From Hydrogenimonas sp. (GTDB taxonomy: Bacteria; Campylobacterota; Campylobacteria; Campylobacterales; Hydrogenimonadaceae), in assembly GCF_029932565.1 (NCBI RefSeq), contig NZ_JAOZPV010000002.1, positions 1-56,565 on the forward strand: a stretch of 56,565 nt of DNA, read 5' to 3'. The notes below the pieces were generated by a model that saw only the letters and a program-made list of their open reading frames with translations, was not told where the DNA came from and made no database searches. Made by a program: the position numbers and the translations under genes. Positions 7,596 through 16,544 of this stretch are shown one piece after another (position 1 is the stretch's first letter; the number at the start of each line of letters is the position of its first letter).

Positions 7596-8670
7596 AGAGA
7601 AGTGGGAAGTGGGAAGTGAGAAACCGATAGATCCGCAAAGCGGATCCACTCAACACTCGATCTTGTTGACCGGTGGCGGTACAGGCGGACACCTTGCGAT
7701 CGTACGTGCCGTCAAGGAGGAACTTCTCAGGCGCGGTATCCGGCCCTTTTATATCGGCAGCGAAAGCGGACAGGACAGGAGTTGGTTCGGTGAGGATGGG
7801 GAGTTTGCCGGGAAGCTCTTTCTGCCGACACGGGGTGTCGTCAATCAAAAGGGTTTTGGCAAAATCGCATCGTTGCTACAGGTTTTGAAAGCAGTGATGC
7901 AGGCCCGACATTTTATCAAAGAGCACCAAATCGACGCCGTGTTGAGCGTCGGTGGCTTTTCGGCAGCACCGGCATCGTTCGCCGCACTCTTTGGCGGTAT
8001 TCCCTTTTACATTCATGAACAGAATGCCGTCAGCGGGCGCCTCAACCGGCTTCTGAAACCGTTTGCCAGACGATTTTTCTCATCCTACGGGGATGATCGG
8101 ATCGACTATCCGGTTGCCGATATCTTTTTCGAGACTGCCCGGCTCCGCAGAGAGGTGCAGAGCGTCATATTCCTCGGCGGCAGCCAGGGTGCCAGAGCCA
8201 TCAACGCGTTCGCGTTGGAGATAGCTCCGCACCTGCAGCAACGTGGTATTGCCATCATGCATCAGACAGGCCGTCTCGACTATGATCGCATCAGGAAAGG
8301 GTATGCATCACTCGGCATCGATGCCGATGTGTTCGCCTTCGACAAAGCACTCCATACAAAGATTGCGGATGCCGATTTTGCCATAAGCCGTGCCGGTGCC
8401 AGTACGCTTTGGGAGCTGGCCGCCAACCGGATACCGACACTGTTCGTTCCCTACCCCTATGCTGCCGGTGACCATCAGTACCACAATGCAAGCTACCTTG
8501 TGGAACGTCATGCCGGCTGGGTTGTTCGGCAGGAAGCATTGGAAGTTGATGCGGTCTTGAAGATCCTCGAAAGCGATATTGCATCCGTATCCAAAAATCT
8601 CATATCTCTCATTAAACCGAACGGTGCACAGATTATCGTCGATGCGATTGTCGGATCGGACGGATTATGA
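7579..8670 (+). CDS. murG: UDP-GlcNAc:undecaprenyl-PP-MurNAc-pentapeptide GlcNAc transferase MurG
   Basis: Membrane-associated GT28 enzyme that makes lipid II from lipid I. The core starts at LLTGGGTGGHLAIVRAVKEEL and contains HEQNAVSGRLNRLLKPFARR, GGSQGARAIN and SRAGASTLWELAANRIPTLFVPYPYA-GDHQYHNA, all diagnostic. The only ATG in frame before the core is 7579, overlapping the end of dut. From there about 25 residues are encoded by a rhyming repeat plus hairpin rather than by MurG-like sequence. A GTG at 7609 or a TTG at 7663 are weaker alternatives; the TTG would cut into the first strand. Confidence 0.92.
   Translation: MPRSNREKWEVGSEKPIDPQSGSTQHSILLTGGGTGGHLAIVRAVKEELLRRGIRPFYIGSESGQDRSWFGEDGEFAGKLFLPTRGVVNQKGFGKIASLLQVLKAVMQARHFIKEHQIDAVLSVGGFSAAPASFAALFGGIPFYIHEQNAVSGRLNRLLKPFARRFFSSYGDDRIDYPVADIFFETARLRREVQSVIFLGGSQGARAINAFALEIAPHLQQRGIAIMHQTGRLDYDRIRKGYASLGIDADVFAFDKALHTKIADADFAISRAGASTLWELAANRIPTLFVPYPYAAGDHQYHNASYLVERHAGWVVRQEALEVDAVLKILESDIASVSKNLISLIKPNGAQIIVDAIVGSDGL
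7597..7660. repeat. Rhyming repeat with perfect hairpin at the dut/murG junction
   Basis: Tandem units aagtggg-aagtggg-aagtgag (7600-7620) are followed by a 7-bp perfect hairpin GATCCGC-AAA-GCGGATC (7630-7646) and then CACTCAACACTCG. The last motif is the reverse complement of the unit found at 28873-28903. All of it lies in the murG reading frame. Confidence 0.6.
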
Positions 8671-9236
8671 GGATTTTCGAGTATGTGGTCGCCGCACTCC
8701 TGCTGATCATCGGTCTGGGTATCACCCAGCTGCTGAACGATGCTGTCCAGACATTCCGTTTACGTCATAAAATCCAACTTCACTGGATACCGCTGGTATG
8801 GGCCGGTCTGGTGTTTCTCTGGCAGATGCAGTTTATCTGGGCCAGTTTCGAACTCGATCTTCTGATCAAATCCTGGACGGCATTCAAATTTGCGATGCTG
8901 CTCTTTATGGCGCTTCTTCTTTTTGTTTCGGGAGCTTTGATCGTGCCGAAGACGTCGGACGATCAGGGCGGCGATGCATGGGAGCAATTCCTGGACGACG
9001 GGCGCTGGGCACTCGTGGCACTCGCCTCTTTCTTTTTCCTCGCCTTTTTCAGCAATCCGCTCCTTTTCAATGTCCCGCTCTGGATACCGGGGAATGTACT
9101 GGAATTCTTTATGGGGCTTTTTCTGATTCTCGTGCAGTTTTCGACGAATGAAAAAATCTGGAAATGGGCCACCGTGGCATATACGATCGTTTCTCTCGTC
9201 GCGATAGGACTGCTCTCTCCGGTGGAGTATCAGTAG
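8667..9236 (+). CDS. Six-helix membrane protein, unknown function
   Basis: I do not recognise a family. The 189-residue product has about six hydrophobic segments: 4-24, 44-63, 73-94, about 114-132, about 143-158, and 166-183. Polar loops are short, with one acidic stretch PKTSDDQGGDAWEQFLDDG near residue 100. The ATG overlaps the murG stop (ATGA), so it is translationally coupled to murG, and it is followed at once by another membrane protein gene. No signal peptide distinct from the first helix is visible. Confidence 0.8.
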   Translation: MRIFEYVVAALLLIIGLGITQLLNDAVQTFRLRHKIQLHWIPLVWAGLVFLWQMQFIWASFELDLLIKSWTAFKFAMLLFMALLLFVSGALIVPKTSDDQGGDAWEQFLDDGRWALVALASFFFLAFFSNPLLFNVPLWIPGNVLEFFMGLFLILVQFSTNEKIWKWATVAYTIVSLVAIGLLSPVEYQ

Positions 9237-9830
9237 ATGATGAAATCTCTCTGGCTCGCGATTTTTTTCGCTCTTCTCATCTGGTCGGGGTATGAACCGA
9301 AAGATCGTCTGACATGGGTGCTGGAAGTCGCACCGGCGCTCATCGGGTTTCTCGTGCTTGCAGGAACGTATCGTTCATTCAGGCTGACACCGCTGCTCTA
9401 CTGGCTCATCCTGATCCATATGGCTGTTCTGATGATCGGCGGCCACTATACCTACGCGGAAGTCCCCTTTTTCGACCATCTTTTCGGCACTACCCGCAAC
9501 AATTACGACAAACTGGGGCATTTTGTCCAGGGATTCGTGCCGGCGCTGATTGCGAGGGAAATCATCATCCGTCTGAAGATCATTCCAAAAAGAGGATGGA
9601 TGAACTTTTTTGTCGTCTGTTTCGCTCTCGCACTCAGTGCCTTTTACGAGTTGATCGAATGGTGGGTGGCGCTGGTCAGCGGCAAGGCGGCGGAAGCGTT
9701 TCTGGCGATGCAGGGGTATGAGTGGGATACCCAGTCCGATATGATGTTCGCACTGATCGGCGCGATCGTGGCACTGCTCTTTTTCAGTGGCTGGCACGAT
9801 CGGCAAATCAAAAAGATTGCCAACGTCTGA
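9237..9830 (+). CDS. DUF2238 (YjdF-type) inner membrane protein
   Basis: Integral membrane protein of 197 residues with about five helices. The motifs GGHYTYAEVPFFDH, NNYDKLGHFVQGFVPAL, FYELIEWWVA and YEWDTQSDMMFALIGA are those of the DUF2238/YjdF family, whose function is unknown; conserved acidic and His residues suggest metal or proton chemistry in the membrane. Its ATG is directly after the stop of the preceding membrane gene, so the two are probably co-expressed behind murG. Confidence 0.85.
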   Translation: MMKSLWLAIFFALLIWSGYEPKDRLTWVLEVAPALIGFLVLAGTYRSFRLTPLLYWLILIHMAVLMIGGHYTYAEVPFFDHLFGTTRNNYDKLGHFVQGFVPALIAREIIIRLKIIPKRGWMNFFVVCFALALSAFYELIEWWVALVSGKAAEAFLAMQGYEWDTQSDMMFALIGAIVALLFFSGWHDRQIKKIANV

Positions 9831-9852
9831 AAGGGCAAACTCTCCGTTGCCC

Positions 9853-10587
9853 TTAGCGTTCGATCTCCCCGTTGAACGCGATAATACCGTAGGTCAGGTT
9901 GCCGATCTGTCTGAAACCCTGTGCCTGCAACACATGCTGAACCTGGTAGCTTCGGCTGCCGGTATGGCAGTAGAGAATCATGCGCTCCTCTTTCTTGTTC
10001 TGAATCTTCTCGAACCAGTCATAGAACTGCGAGGTCGGCCAGAGTGCGTCGGTTCCTTTGATATGACCCATCTGGAACTCCATCGGTTCGCGGACGTCGA
10101 TCAGCTCGAAATCAACCATGCCCAGATCCCTGGCTTCCAGTAGCGCTTCGAGTTCGTCGCCGTCGAGCTGACTCTTTTCGACGAGTATCTGCGCCTCCTC
10201 CCGGGTCAGGCCGCGCGAATGCAGATGCACCGCCTCTTCGATCGCCTCCTCTTTGGCGTGCCGGTCGGCATACTCCGGCGTGCAGAAGATGCCGCAGTGG
10301 CAGTAGCCCTGTTCGGGGATCTCTTTTTCGAGCGCCGGTTTGCACGGGCAGATGCGGTTGTCGGCGCTCTTGCGCTCTTCCGGCGTCTCGCCGATCACCA
10401 TGAAGCAGGGACAGTAACGCTTTCCGTAGATCAGTTTGTTGCGGGCGAGTCCCATCGCGACGCCCTCGTTGATCTCCTGGTCGGGGTTCTGGACGAAACC
10501 GAACTGCTTGTTGACCTTGTCGACGAATTTCCAGGTCTTTTCGAGTTCAGCCTGAAATTCGTCGGAGTTGACATCGATTGCCTGCAC
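9853..10587 (-). CDS. Ferredoxin-thioredoxin reductase catalytic domain fused to rhodanese
   Basis: Predicted redox enzyme with two modules. Residues 59-98 hold the FTR beta signature CPC-x18-CPC-x13-CHC, which binds a 4Fe-4S cluster next to a redox disulfide. After a helical linker, residues 155-244 form a rhodanese domain with VDFELIDVREPMEF and the active-site loop CHTGSRS (Cys207). It could pass electrons from ferredoxin to sulfur or disulfide substrates. GTG 10587 has AGGAG six bases upstream and is preferred; ATG 10617 would add ten residues but has no clear ribosome-binding site. It is divergent from the ElaB-like operon. Confidence 0.85.
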   Translation of the reverse strand: MQAIDVNSDEFQAELEKTWKFVDKVNKQFGFVQNPDQEINEGVAMGLARNKLIYGKRYCPCFMVIGETPEERKSADNRICPCKPALEKEIPEQGYCHCGIFCTPEYADRHAKEEAIEEAVHLHSRGLTREEAQILVEKSQLDGDELEALLEARDLGMVDFELIDVREPMEFQMGHIKGTDALWPTSQFYDWFEKIQNKKEERMILYCHTGSRSYQVQHVLQAQGFRQIGNLTYGIIAFNGEIER

Positions 10588-10616
10588 GCTCTTCTCCTGA
10601 AAAAAATTTGTCGTCA

Positions 10617-10647
10617 TTGTAACAAAATCTTCGTCTTGGGCTATAAT
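10617..10647 (+). promoter_or_regulatory. Sigma70-type promoter of the ElaB/YqjE-like operon
   Basis: TATAAT at 10642-10647 with a TG-containing extended context and a weak TTGTAA at 10617-10622 (19-base spacer). The site lies 31 bases before the ATG at 10678, leaving a short leader with AAGGAGG. Confidence 0.55.
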
Positions 10648-10677
10648 AATGGAAAACATGAAAAGAAGGAGGATGCC

Positions 10678-11016
10678 ATGCCACAGAAAGCGACAGACGC
10701 ACCGCAGGCGGATAAAGATGTCGAAGCCCTCAGAAAAGAGATCGAAACATTGAAAAAAGATCTGCTCAAACTGACCGAGACGCTTGGAAAGATCGGGGAG
10801 GAGAAGATCAGAAGCTCGGTCGATGAGGTGAAAGAAAAGGTTGTCTCGCAAATTCCGAAAGAACAGCTCGAGCAGCTCGAAGCGGTGAAGGCGCAGGGTG
10901 AAGAAGCGATTGAAATGATCAAACAGCAACAGAAAGAGCATCCGGTCGGAACCCTTCTCGTGGCCGCCGGAATCGGCTTTTTGCTGGGCAAGGTTCTGGG
11001 CGGTAAGAGCGGATGA
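10678..11016 (+). CDS. ElaB/YqjD/DUF883-like membrane-anchored ribosome-associated type protein
   Basis: 112 residues: a long charged amphipathic helix (residues 12-85, rich in Lys/Glu, coiled-coil like), then HPVGTLLVAAGIGFLLGKVLGG, the C-terminal membrane helix with glycine motif typical of the DUF883 family (ElaB, YqjD). E. coli members are stationary-phase proteins that tether to the inner membrane. The ATG has AAGGAGG five bases upstream. The stop overlaps the next ATG (ATGA), so the set is an operon resembling yqjD-yqjE. Confidence 0.8.
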   Translation: MPQKATDAPQADKDVEALRKEIETLKKDLLKLTETLGKIGEEKIRSSVDEVKEKVVSQIPKEQLEQLEAVKAQGEEAIEMIKQQQKEHPVGTLLVAAGIGFLLGKVLGGKSG

Positions 11017-11339
11017 GCAAGGTAACCATATCCGACTTCGTTATCGCGCTGATGGATCTTCTGGAGGCGGAGAGCCGCGCGCTCCAGGAGTCAGCGGCGC
11101 GATTCATGGAGGAGCAACGTAACGCATTGCGGCACACTCTCTATCGTGGCGGCTGGATGGTCGGCTGGATCGTGGGCGCAGTCGCAGCACTTCTGGGAGC
11201 GCTCGGTTTTGCGATATGGGGTGTTTACCGGGTTGTTGCCATCTACCTCTCCGAAACGTCGGCCCCTTTTGTCGCCGCCACGATGCTTCTGATCTGTGCA
11301 ATCCTCTTCGCCCTTGCCGCTTTGAAGATGAGGCCATAG
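11013..11339 (+). CDS. YqjE-like (phage holin 3_6 superfamily) membrane protein
   Basis: 108 residues with an amphipathic N-terminal helix (1-45) and two membrane helices (about 48-75 and 84-104, the second ending LALAALKMRP). Length and layout fit the YqjE/holin-like family that usually follows a DUF883 gene. Function is unknown; members are linked to membrane stress. It overlaps the upstream stop by four bases and is followed by a small hypothetical gene two bases later. Confidence 0.75.
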   Translation: MSKVTISDFVIALMDLLEAESRALQESAARFMEEQRNALRHTLYRGGWMVGWIVGAVAALLGALGFAIWGVYRVVAIYLSETSAPFVAATMLLICAILFALAALKMRP

Positions 11340-11341
11340 CA

Positions 11342-11632
11342 ATGGATAGCCGTGCCGAAGCGAGAAGGCGGTTCGATGCGATCGTAAAAGGGCGGTACGC
11401 CCCCAGAACCCTCTCTCTCGAGGAGGCGAAAGCGAGAGTCCGGGAGACCGATCCCGGGATCGACATGTCGGAACTTCTGCGCGCATTGAACGAAGGAGAT
11501 CTCAAGCGGGCAGGCTCCTCGCTTTTCTGGCAGACGGTCGCACCGGAAACCATCGCCTACTTCACGCCATTGATCGTGGGTGTGATCGAATCCTTTGCAG
11601 CGGCATCGAAAAGCGGGCCGAAAAAAGCGTAA
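11342..11632 (+). CDS. Small hypothetical protein, third gene of the YqjD/YqjE-like set
   Basis: 96 residues, not recognised. The N-terminal half is charged and helical (MDSRAEARRRFDAIVKGRYA, then SLEEAKARVRETD). The C-terminal half has a moderately hydrophobic helix TIAYFTPLIVGVIESFAAASK that could touch the membrane. Its position corresponds to yqjK in the enterobacterial yqjC-D-E-K cluster, but I see no sequence similarity to YqjK. Confidence 0.75.
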   Translation: MDSRAEARRRFDAIVKGRYAPRTLSLEEAKARVRETDPGIDMSELLRALNEGDLKRAGSSLFWQTVAPETIAYFTPLIVGVIESFAAASKSGPKKA

Positions 11633-11739
11633 TAACTCTCTTCTTTTCTCCAGTAACCGAAATTTCAAAAGTTTTTGGATAAAATCTATCCACTATAAAA
11701 ACTGCGTAACATCAGTTTATCAAAACAAGGTTATTTTCG

Positions 11740-14304
11740 ATGGATATTCGACAGGCTTTTTTGGACTATTTCGCCTCCAAGGGGCACACGATTTACGAAA
11801 GCTCGCCGCTGGTTCCGGACGATCCGACACTCCTCTTCACCAATGCGGGGATGGTGCCGTTCAAAAACATCTTTACCGGCGAAGTGCCGGTTCCCAACCC
11901 TCCGAGAGCCGCAAGCTGCCAGACCTGTATCCGTGCGGGCGGCAAGCACAACGATCTCGAAAACGTCGGCCACACGGCGCGCCATCACACCTTTTTCGAA
12001 ATGTTGGGAAACTTCAGCTTCGGGGACTACTTCAAGGAGGATGCCATCGCCTACGCGTGGGAGTTCGTCACCGATATCCTGGGGCTTCCGGTCGACAAAC
12101 TCTGGGTTACCGTGCACGAGAGCGACGACGAAGCGGAGGCTATCTGGGCGAAACATATCGCCAGAGAGCGGATTTTGCGCATGGGAGACAAGGACAACTT
12201 CTGGCAGATGGGCGACACGGGGCCCTGCGGGCCCTGCAGCGAAATCTTCTTCGACCAGGGCGAAGAGCATTTCAGCGGCCCGGAAGACTACCTGGGGGGA
12301 GACGGTGACCGCTTCCTGGAGATATGGAACCTCGTCTTCATGCAGTACGAACGCGACAAGGAGGGAAACCTGACGCCGCTTCCGAAGCCCTCCATCGATA
12401 CCGGCATGGGGTTGGAGCGGGTAGTTGCGGTGAAAGAGGGGAAACGGAGCAACTACGACACCGAACTCTTCATGCCGATCATCCGTGCCGTCGAAGAACT
12501 GGTGGGCAGACCCTACATATACGAAAGCGGTGCAAGCTACCGTGTCATCGCCGACCACCTGCGTTCGACGACCTTTCTGCTGGCGCAGGGGGTCAACTTC
12601 TCCAACGAAGGGCGCGGATATGTGCTGCGGCGCATTCTGCGCCGCGCTGTCCGTCACGGCTATATGCTGGGCCTGCGCGAGCCCTTCATGTTCAGACTTG
12701 TCGATACACTGGTCACCATCATGGGCGGCCACTACACCTATCTGAACGAGAAGAGGGAGAGGGTCAGGCAGATGATGCAGCTCGAAGAGGAGCGGTTTTT
12801 CGCGACGATCGCGGCAGGCATCGAACTCTTCGAAAAAGAGCTCGCCAACACCGAACGGCTTTTCAGCGGGGCTGTCGCTTTCAAGCTCTACGACACCTAT
12901 GGGTTCCCTCTCGACCTGACGCAGGACATGCTCAAAGAGAAAGGCCTTGACGTCGATACTGCCGAATTCGAGCGGCTGATGCAGGAGCAGCGCGAACGCG
13001 CCAAAGCGGCGTGGAAAGGGAGCGGCGACACGAGGGTCGAGGGTGATTTCAAAGCGTTGCTGGACGAATTCGGCCATAACACTTTCGTGGGATACGATAA
13101 CCTGAAAGCCGAGAGCCGGGTGCTGGCGGTACTGAATGACGGTTTCGCCCGGGTCAAATGTCTCGAACCGGGTGAGAAGGGCTGGGTGATGCTCGATATC
13201 ACGCCGTTCTATGCCGAAAGCGGCGGCCAGACCGGCGATGCGGGTATGATTCGGAATATGGAGGATGGCGCGACGGTCGCCGACGTGGTCGATACGAAAA
13301 AATTCTTTGAGATCAATCTCTCCGAAATCGAAGCGAAAACGAAGATCTGCGAAAACGATCTCGTCGAAACGGTCGTCGACACGGCGCGCCACGAGATCGC
13401 CAAACACCACAGTGCCACCCACCTGCTCCACAGTGCATTGCGTGAAATTCTGGGCGACCATGTCACGCAGGCGGGCTCGCTTGTCGAAGCGGACCGGCTC
13501 CGTTTCGATTTCAGCCATCCCAAAGCGATGAGCGCGGAAGAGATCGCGGCGGTCGAAGCGTGGGTCAACGAGAAGATCGAGCGCGGCATCGAAGGCGAAG
13601 TGGAGGAGATGGATATCGAATCGGCCAAAGCGAAAGGGGCGATGGCGCTTTTCGGCGAAAAGTACGGCGACAGGGTGCGCGTCGTCACGTTTGGGGAGAA
13701 AAGCATCGAACTCTGCGGGGGGACGCATGTCCGAAATACGGCGGAAATCGGTATGTTTCTGATTACCAAGGAGAGCGGCGTCAGTGCCGGGGTACGCCGT
13801 ATCGAGGCAGTTTGCGGCCATGCCGCCTACGAACAGGTCAGAGAGGTGCGAGGCACACTTGCGCATATCACGACCGAGCTCAAGGCCAAAGATCCGCTGC
13901 AGGGTATTGCGAAGCTTCAGGAACAGGTGAGGCAACTCAAAAACGAGCTCAAGGAGGCGCAGAAAGCCAAAACGAGCGATGTGAAAAGCGAGAAGATCGG
14001 CGATATCACCGTCGTCGTCGACGAGGTGGAGGGCGGCGACATCAAGGCGATGATCGACGATCTGAAAAACGCCCACGAGAAAGTGGCTGTGATGCTTTTC
14101 CAGAAGAGAGGGGAGAAGGTACTGATCGCCGCCGGGCAGAAGAACACCTCCGTCAAGGCCGGTGCGTGGGTCAAAGCGATCGCTCCGATTCTTGGCGGTG
14201 GAGGTGGTGGCCGCGACGACTTCGCCCAGGCGGGGGGAAAAGAGCCCTCCAAAATCGCCGAAGCGAAAATCAGGGCGATGGAATATCTGAAAGAGACATT
14301 GTAG
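11740..14304 (+). CDS. alaS: Alanyl-tRNA synthetase
   Basis: Charges tRNA-Ala and clears Ser/Gly mischarging. The 854-residue product shows the class II aminoacylation core ([26 protein letters not shown]), and the editing domain with H557-x3-H561 and C659GGTH663 zinc ligands. It ends in the C-Ala domain with a poly-Gly stretch [17 protein letters not shown]. Length is normal for the phylum. ATG 11740 has AAGG ten bases upstream. A large open frame on the opposite strand is a composition shadow. Confidence 0.98.
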   Translation: MDIRQAFLDYFASKGHTIYESSPLVPDDPTLLFTNAGMVPFKNIFTGEVPVPNPPRAASCQTCIRAGGKHNDLENVGHTARHHTFFEMLGNFSFGDYFKEDAIAYAWEFVTDILGLPVDKLWVTVHESDDEAEAIWAKHIARERILRMGDKDNFWQMGDTGPCGPCSEIFFDQGEEHFSGPEDYLGGDGDRFLEIWNLVFMQYERDKEGNLTPLPKPSIDTGMGLERVVAVKEGKRSNYDTELFMPIIRAVEELVGRPYIYESGASYRVIADHLRSTTFLLAQGVNFSNEGRGYVLRRILRRAVRHGYMLGLREPFMFRLVDTLVTIMGGHYTYLNEKRERVRQMMQLEEERFFATIAAGIELFEKELANTERLFSGAVAFKLYDTYGFPLDLTQDMLKEKGLDVDTAEFERLMQEQRERAKAAWKGSGDTRVEGDFKALLDEFGHNTFVGYDNLKAESRVLAVLNDGFARVKCLEPGEKGWVMLDITPFYAESGGQTGDAGMIRNMEDGATVADVVDTKKFFEINLSEIEAKTKICENDLVETVVDTARHEIAKHHSATHLLHSALREILGDHVTQAGSLVEADRLRFDFSHPKAMSAEEIAAVEAWVNEKIERGIEGEVEEMDIESAKAKGAMALFGEKYGDRVRVVTFGEKSIELCGGTHVRNTAEIGMFLITKESGVSAGVRRIEAVCGHAAYEQVREVRGTLAHITTELKAKDPLQGIAKLQEQVRQLKNELKEAQKAKTSDVKSEKIGDITVVVDEVEGGDIKAMIDDLKNAHEKVAVMLFQKRGEKVLIAAGQKNTSVKAGAWVKAIAPILGGGGGGRDDFAQAGGKEPSKIAEAKIRAMEYLKETL

Positions 14305-14323
14305 CGGGATGAACAGAATGTGT

Positions 14324-14347
14324 CCGTTTACCGTGCACCGTTCACGA
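14324..14347. repeat. Short rhyming repeat between alaS and the CopD-like gene
   Basis: Units ccgttta-ccgtgca-ccgttca-cga read as imperfect 7-mers in tandem. This is weaker than the copies at 7597 and 28873, and no hairpin is attached. It lies just before the AGGAGG of the downstream gene. Confidence 0.35.
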
Positions 14348-14366
14348 CAGGAAAAAGGAGGAGACG

Positions 14367-14858
14367 ATGAAAGAGATTGCCGTTGAGATCTTCAACAACT
14401 ACGCCTTTTTCCTTGTTTTTCTCCATGTACTGGGCGCGATCGTCTGGGTCGGGGGCATGATCGGCATGCGGCTGGCAGTCCATCCCGGACTGCAGCATAT
14501 CGAAGATGACAAGATCCGGCTGGCCCGTACGCTGGAGATTGTCCGCAACCTCTTCGCACTGGTGTTTCCCTTCGTCGTTCTGATTCTTCTGACGGGAGGC
14601 GTGATGGGTGTGGCGATCTGGGCACCGGGTACGGGACTGGCGACTGTCCTCTATCTGAAAGCGGGTGTCTGGCTGGTTATGACGGCCAACTACGCCCTCA
14701 TGGTCTATCGGCGCAACGTGGCCGAGCGCCGTTTCGTCTCCGGTGATCTCGCAGGGGCTAGGGCGATGATGGCGCCGATTCCCAATCTGATGCTTCCGGT
14801 CAATATCGCGCTGGGGGTACTGGCGTTGGTGCTGGGCATCTATCTGAGGGGCTTTTAG
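14367..14858 (+). CDS. CopD-like four-helix membrane protein
   Basis: 163 residues with four hydrophobic helices. The first contains FLVFLHVLGAIVWVGGMIGMRL, a His plus Trp-Val-Gly-Gly pattern typical of CopD/DUF2269-type membrane proteins that bind heme or copper. ATG 14367 has AGGAGG. It lies between alaS and maf; the next ATG (maf) overlaps the end closely, suggesting coupling. Substrate is not determined by the sequence. Confidence 0.7.
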   Translation: MKEIAVEIFNNYAFFLVFLHVLGAIVWVGGMIGMRLAVHPGLQHIEDDKIRLARTLEIVRNLFALVFPFVVLILLTGGVMGVAIWAPGTGLATVLYLKAGVWLVMTANYALMVYRRNVAERRFVSGDLAGARAMMAPIPNLMLPVNIALGVLALVLGIYLRGF

Positions 14859-14859
14859 G

Positions 14860-15408
14860 ATGTTACTTCTGGGTTCCGGTTCCGAAACGCGGGCGAAGAT
14901 TTTGCGAAGCCATGGGATCGCATTCCGACAGGCCGGATGCGATTTCGACGAAGAGGCGCTGGATCATGCGGTACCGAAAAACTTCGTCTATCATGCCGCA
15001 ATGGGAAAGATGCAGGCCTGCGAAACAGAATATGGGCTCGATACGCCGATTCTCTGTGCCGATACGGTGGTGACGGCGCACGGAGAGATACTTCGCAAAG
15101 CGAGAGACGAAGAGGATGCACGCCGGATTCTCCGGATGCAGAGCGGCAGTGACGTGGCCATCATCACCTGCATGGTCTACAAGTCGAAAGAAAAAATGTT
15201 TATCGATCTCTCCGATACGGTCTATACCTTCGCACCGTTCGACGAAACGGATATGGTGCGATATATCGCAAGCGGGGAGTGGCGCGGAAAGGCGGGCGCC
15301 TGCATGGTGGAAGGTTTCTGCAAACCCTATATCCGAAGCGTGCGGGGTTACGAGAGCTGTGCCATGGGATTGACGGTGGAAAAACTGCTGCCGTGGCTGG
15401 AGGAGTAG
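14860..15408 (+). CDS. maf: Maf-family nucleotide pyrophosphatase (septum formation inhibitor-type)
   Basis: Hydrolyses non-canonical nucleoside triphosphates. The 182-residue product starts MLLLGSGSETRAKILRSHGI, the Maf phosphate-binding loop, and contains ILCADTVVTAHGEILRKA with the catalytic Asp. GKAGACMVEGFCKPYIRSVRGYESCAMGL near the end replaces the commoner GKAGAYGIQG motif, so substrate preference may differ. It begins two bases after the stop of the CopD-like gene. The alaS-maf-PBP1A order is shared with Campylobacter. Confidence 0.9.
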   Translation: MLLLGSGSETRAKILRSHGIAFRQAGCDFDEEALDHAVPKNFVYHAAMGKMQACETEYGLDTPILCADTVVTAHGEILRKARDEEDARRILRMQSGSDVAIITCMVYKSKEKMFIDLSDTVYTFAPFDETDMVRYIASGEWRGKAGACMVEGFCKPYIRSVRGYESCAMGLTVEKLLPWLEE

Positions 15409-15446
15409 TCGATGGTCGATAATTTTCAGCCCGAAAGGGTGGTCGC

Positions 15447-16544
15447 ATGTATGAAAAAGAACTGAAAGCGCTGGAGCGTTCGGGACGCTTTCGCCGTCCG
15501 ATCATGGCGGATCCGGATGCCGTCGATATGGCCAGCAACGACTATCTCGGTCTCGCCCACAAAAAAAAGCTCTTCAGACGTGCCTGCAAGCGGGTTTCGG
15601 AATATCCGTGGCACGCTCCGAAGTCCTCGCTGTTTGTCGGCGGCTATCATCCCATCCACCGCAATTTCGAATACCGGCTCTGCGAAGCGAACGGATTCGA
15701 GGCCGGGGTGGTGGCCGGCAGCGGGTTTCTCGCCAATCTCGGATTGATCGAGGCATTGGTGCGGCGCGGCGATGTGCTCTTTGTCGATGAACGGTATCAT
15801 GCGAGCGGTATGATGGCGACGAAGCTGGTTCAGGGCGAGATCGTCACGTTCCGGCACAACGATCCGGCCGATCTGATTGAAAGGCTTTCCGATACCCCGG
15901 TGGAAGGGAGACGCATCATCGCGGTCGAGGGAGTCTATTCGATGGAGGGTGACCTGGTCAAACGGGAATTTTTCGATATTGCCGAATGGTTCGATGCGCT
16001 GATGATCGTCGACGAAGCGCACAGCAGCGGGACGGTGGGCCCCAATCTGCTGGGGGTTTTCGACCATTACGGCATTGTCCCGAATGGGCGGCATATCAAA
16101 ATGGGCACACTCGGAAAAGCCTACGGCAGTTACGGTGCCTACATCCTCGCCTCCGACGAGATCGTATCGTTTCTTCACAACCGGGCCAAACCACTGATCT
16201 ACGCCACCGCTCCATCGCTTTTCGATATCGCACTTGCGCATGAAGGGTTCAATTTCATAGCCGAAAAGCGTAACAAACTGTTCGACAGAATCGCACGGCT
16301 CCGAAACGTGGCGGAGGAGTTTGCGAAATGGCGTCCCGAAGGGATGATCGTACCGGTACCGATGCCCGATATCGAAACGACACTGCGTCTGCGCGATCAA
16401 CTCGGAGAATTGGGTTACGAGATCGGAGCGATCCGTCCACCGACTGTTGCGAAGCCGATGTTGCGGATCATATTGCGTGCTTCGGTCAAACCGAAGCGGT
16501 ACCGTCAACTCTTCGAAACACTCGACGGACTGCTGCATGCGTGA
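15447..16544 (+). CDS. bioF: 8-amino-7-oxononanoate synthase / alpha-oxoamine synthase family
   Basis: PLP-dependent enzyme that condenses an amino acid with an acyl-CoA or acyl-ACP; in the biotin pathway it joins alanine and pimeloyl thioester. The 365-residue protein shows ASNDYLGLAHKKK, GGYHPIHRNFE, the IVDEAHSSGTVG PLP-binding Asp segment and the Schiff-base lysine K224 in GTLGKAYGSYGAYI. Start ATG 15447 has AAAGGG. No other biotin genes are in the window, so 2-amino-3-ketobutyrate CoA ligase activity is a possible alternative. Confidence 0.8.
   Translation: MYEKELKALERSGRFRRPIMADPDAVDMASNDYLGLAHKKKLFRRACKRVSEYPWHAPKSSLFVGGYHPIHRNFEYRLCEANGFEAGVVAGSGFLANLGLIEALVRRGDVLFVDERYHASGMMATKLVQGEIVTFRHNDPADLIERLSDTPVEGRRIIAVEGVYSMEGDLVKREFFDIAEWFDALMIVDEAHSSGTVGPNLLGVFDHYGIVPNGRHIKMGTLGKAYGSYGAYILASDEIVSFLHNRAKPLIYATAPSLFDIALAHEGFNFIAEKRNKLFDRIARLRNVAEEFAKWRPEGMIVPVPMPDIETTLRLRDQLGELGYEIGAIRPPTVAKPMLRIILRASVKPKRYRQLFETLDGLLHA

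Noticed and set aside
11731-14076. 781-codon open frame on the minus strand opposite alaS
   Set aside because: Shadow of a high-GC gene in the antisense frame; no motifs, and alaS on the plus strand is certain.
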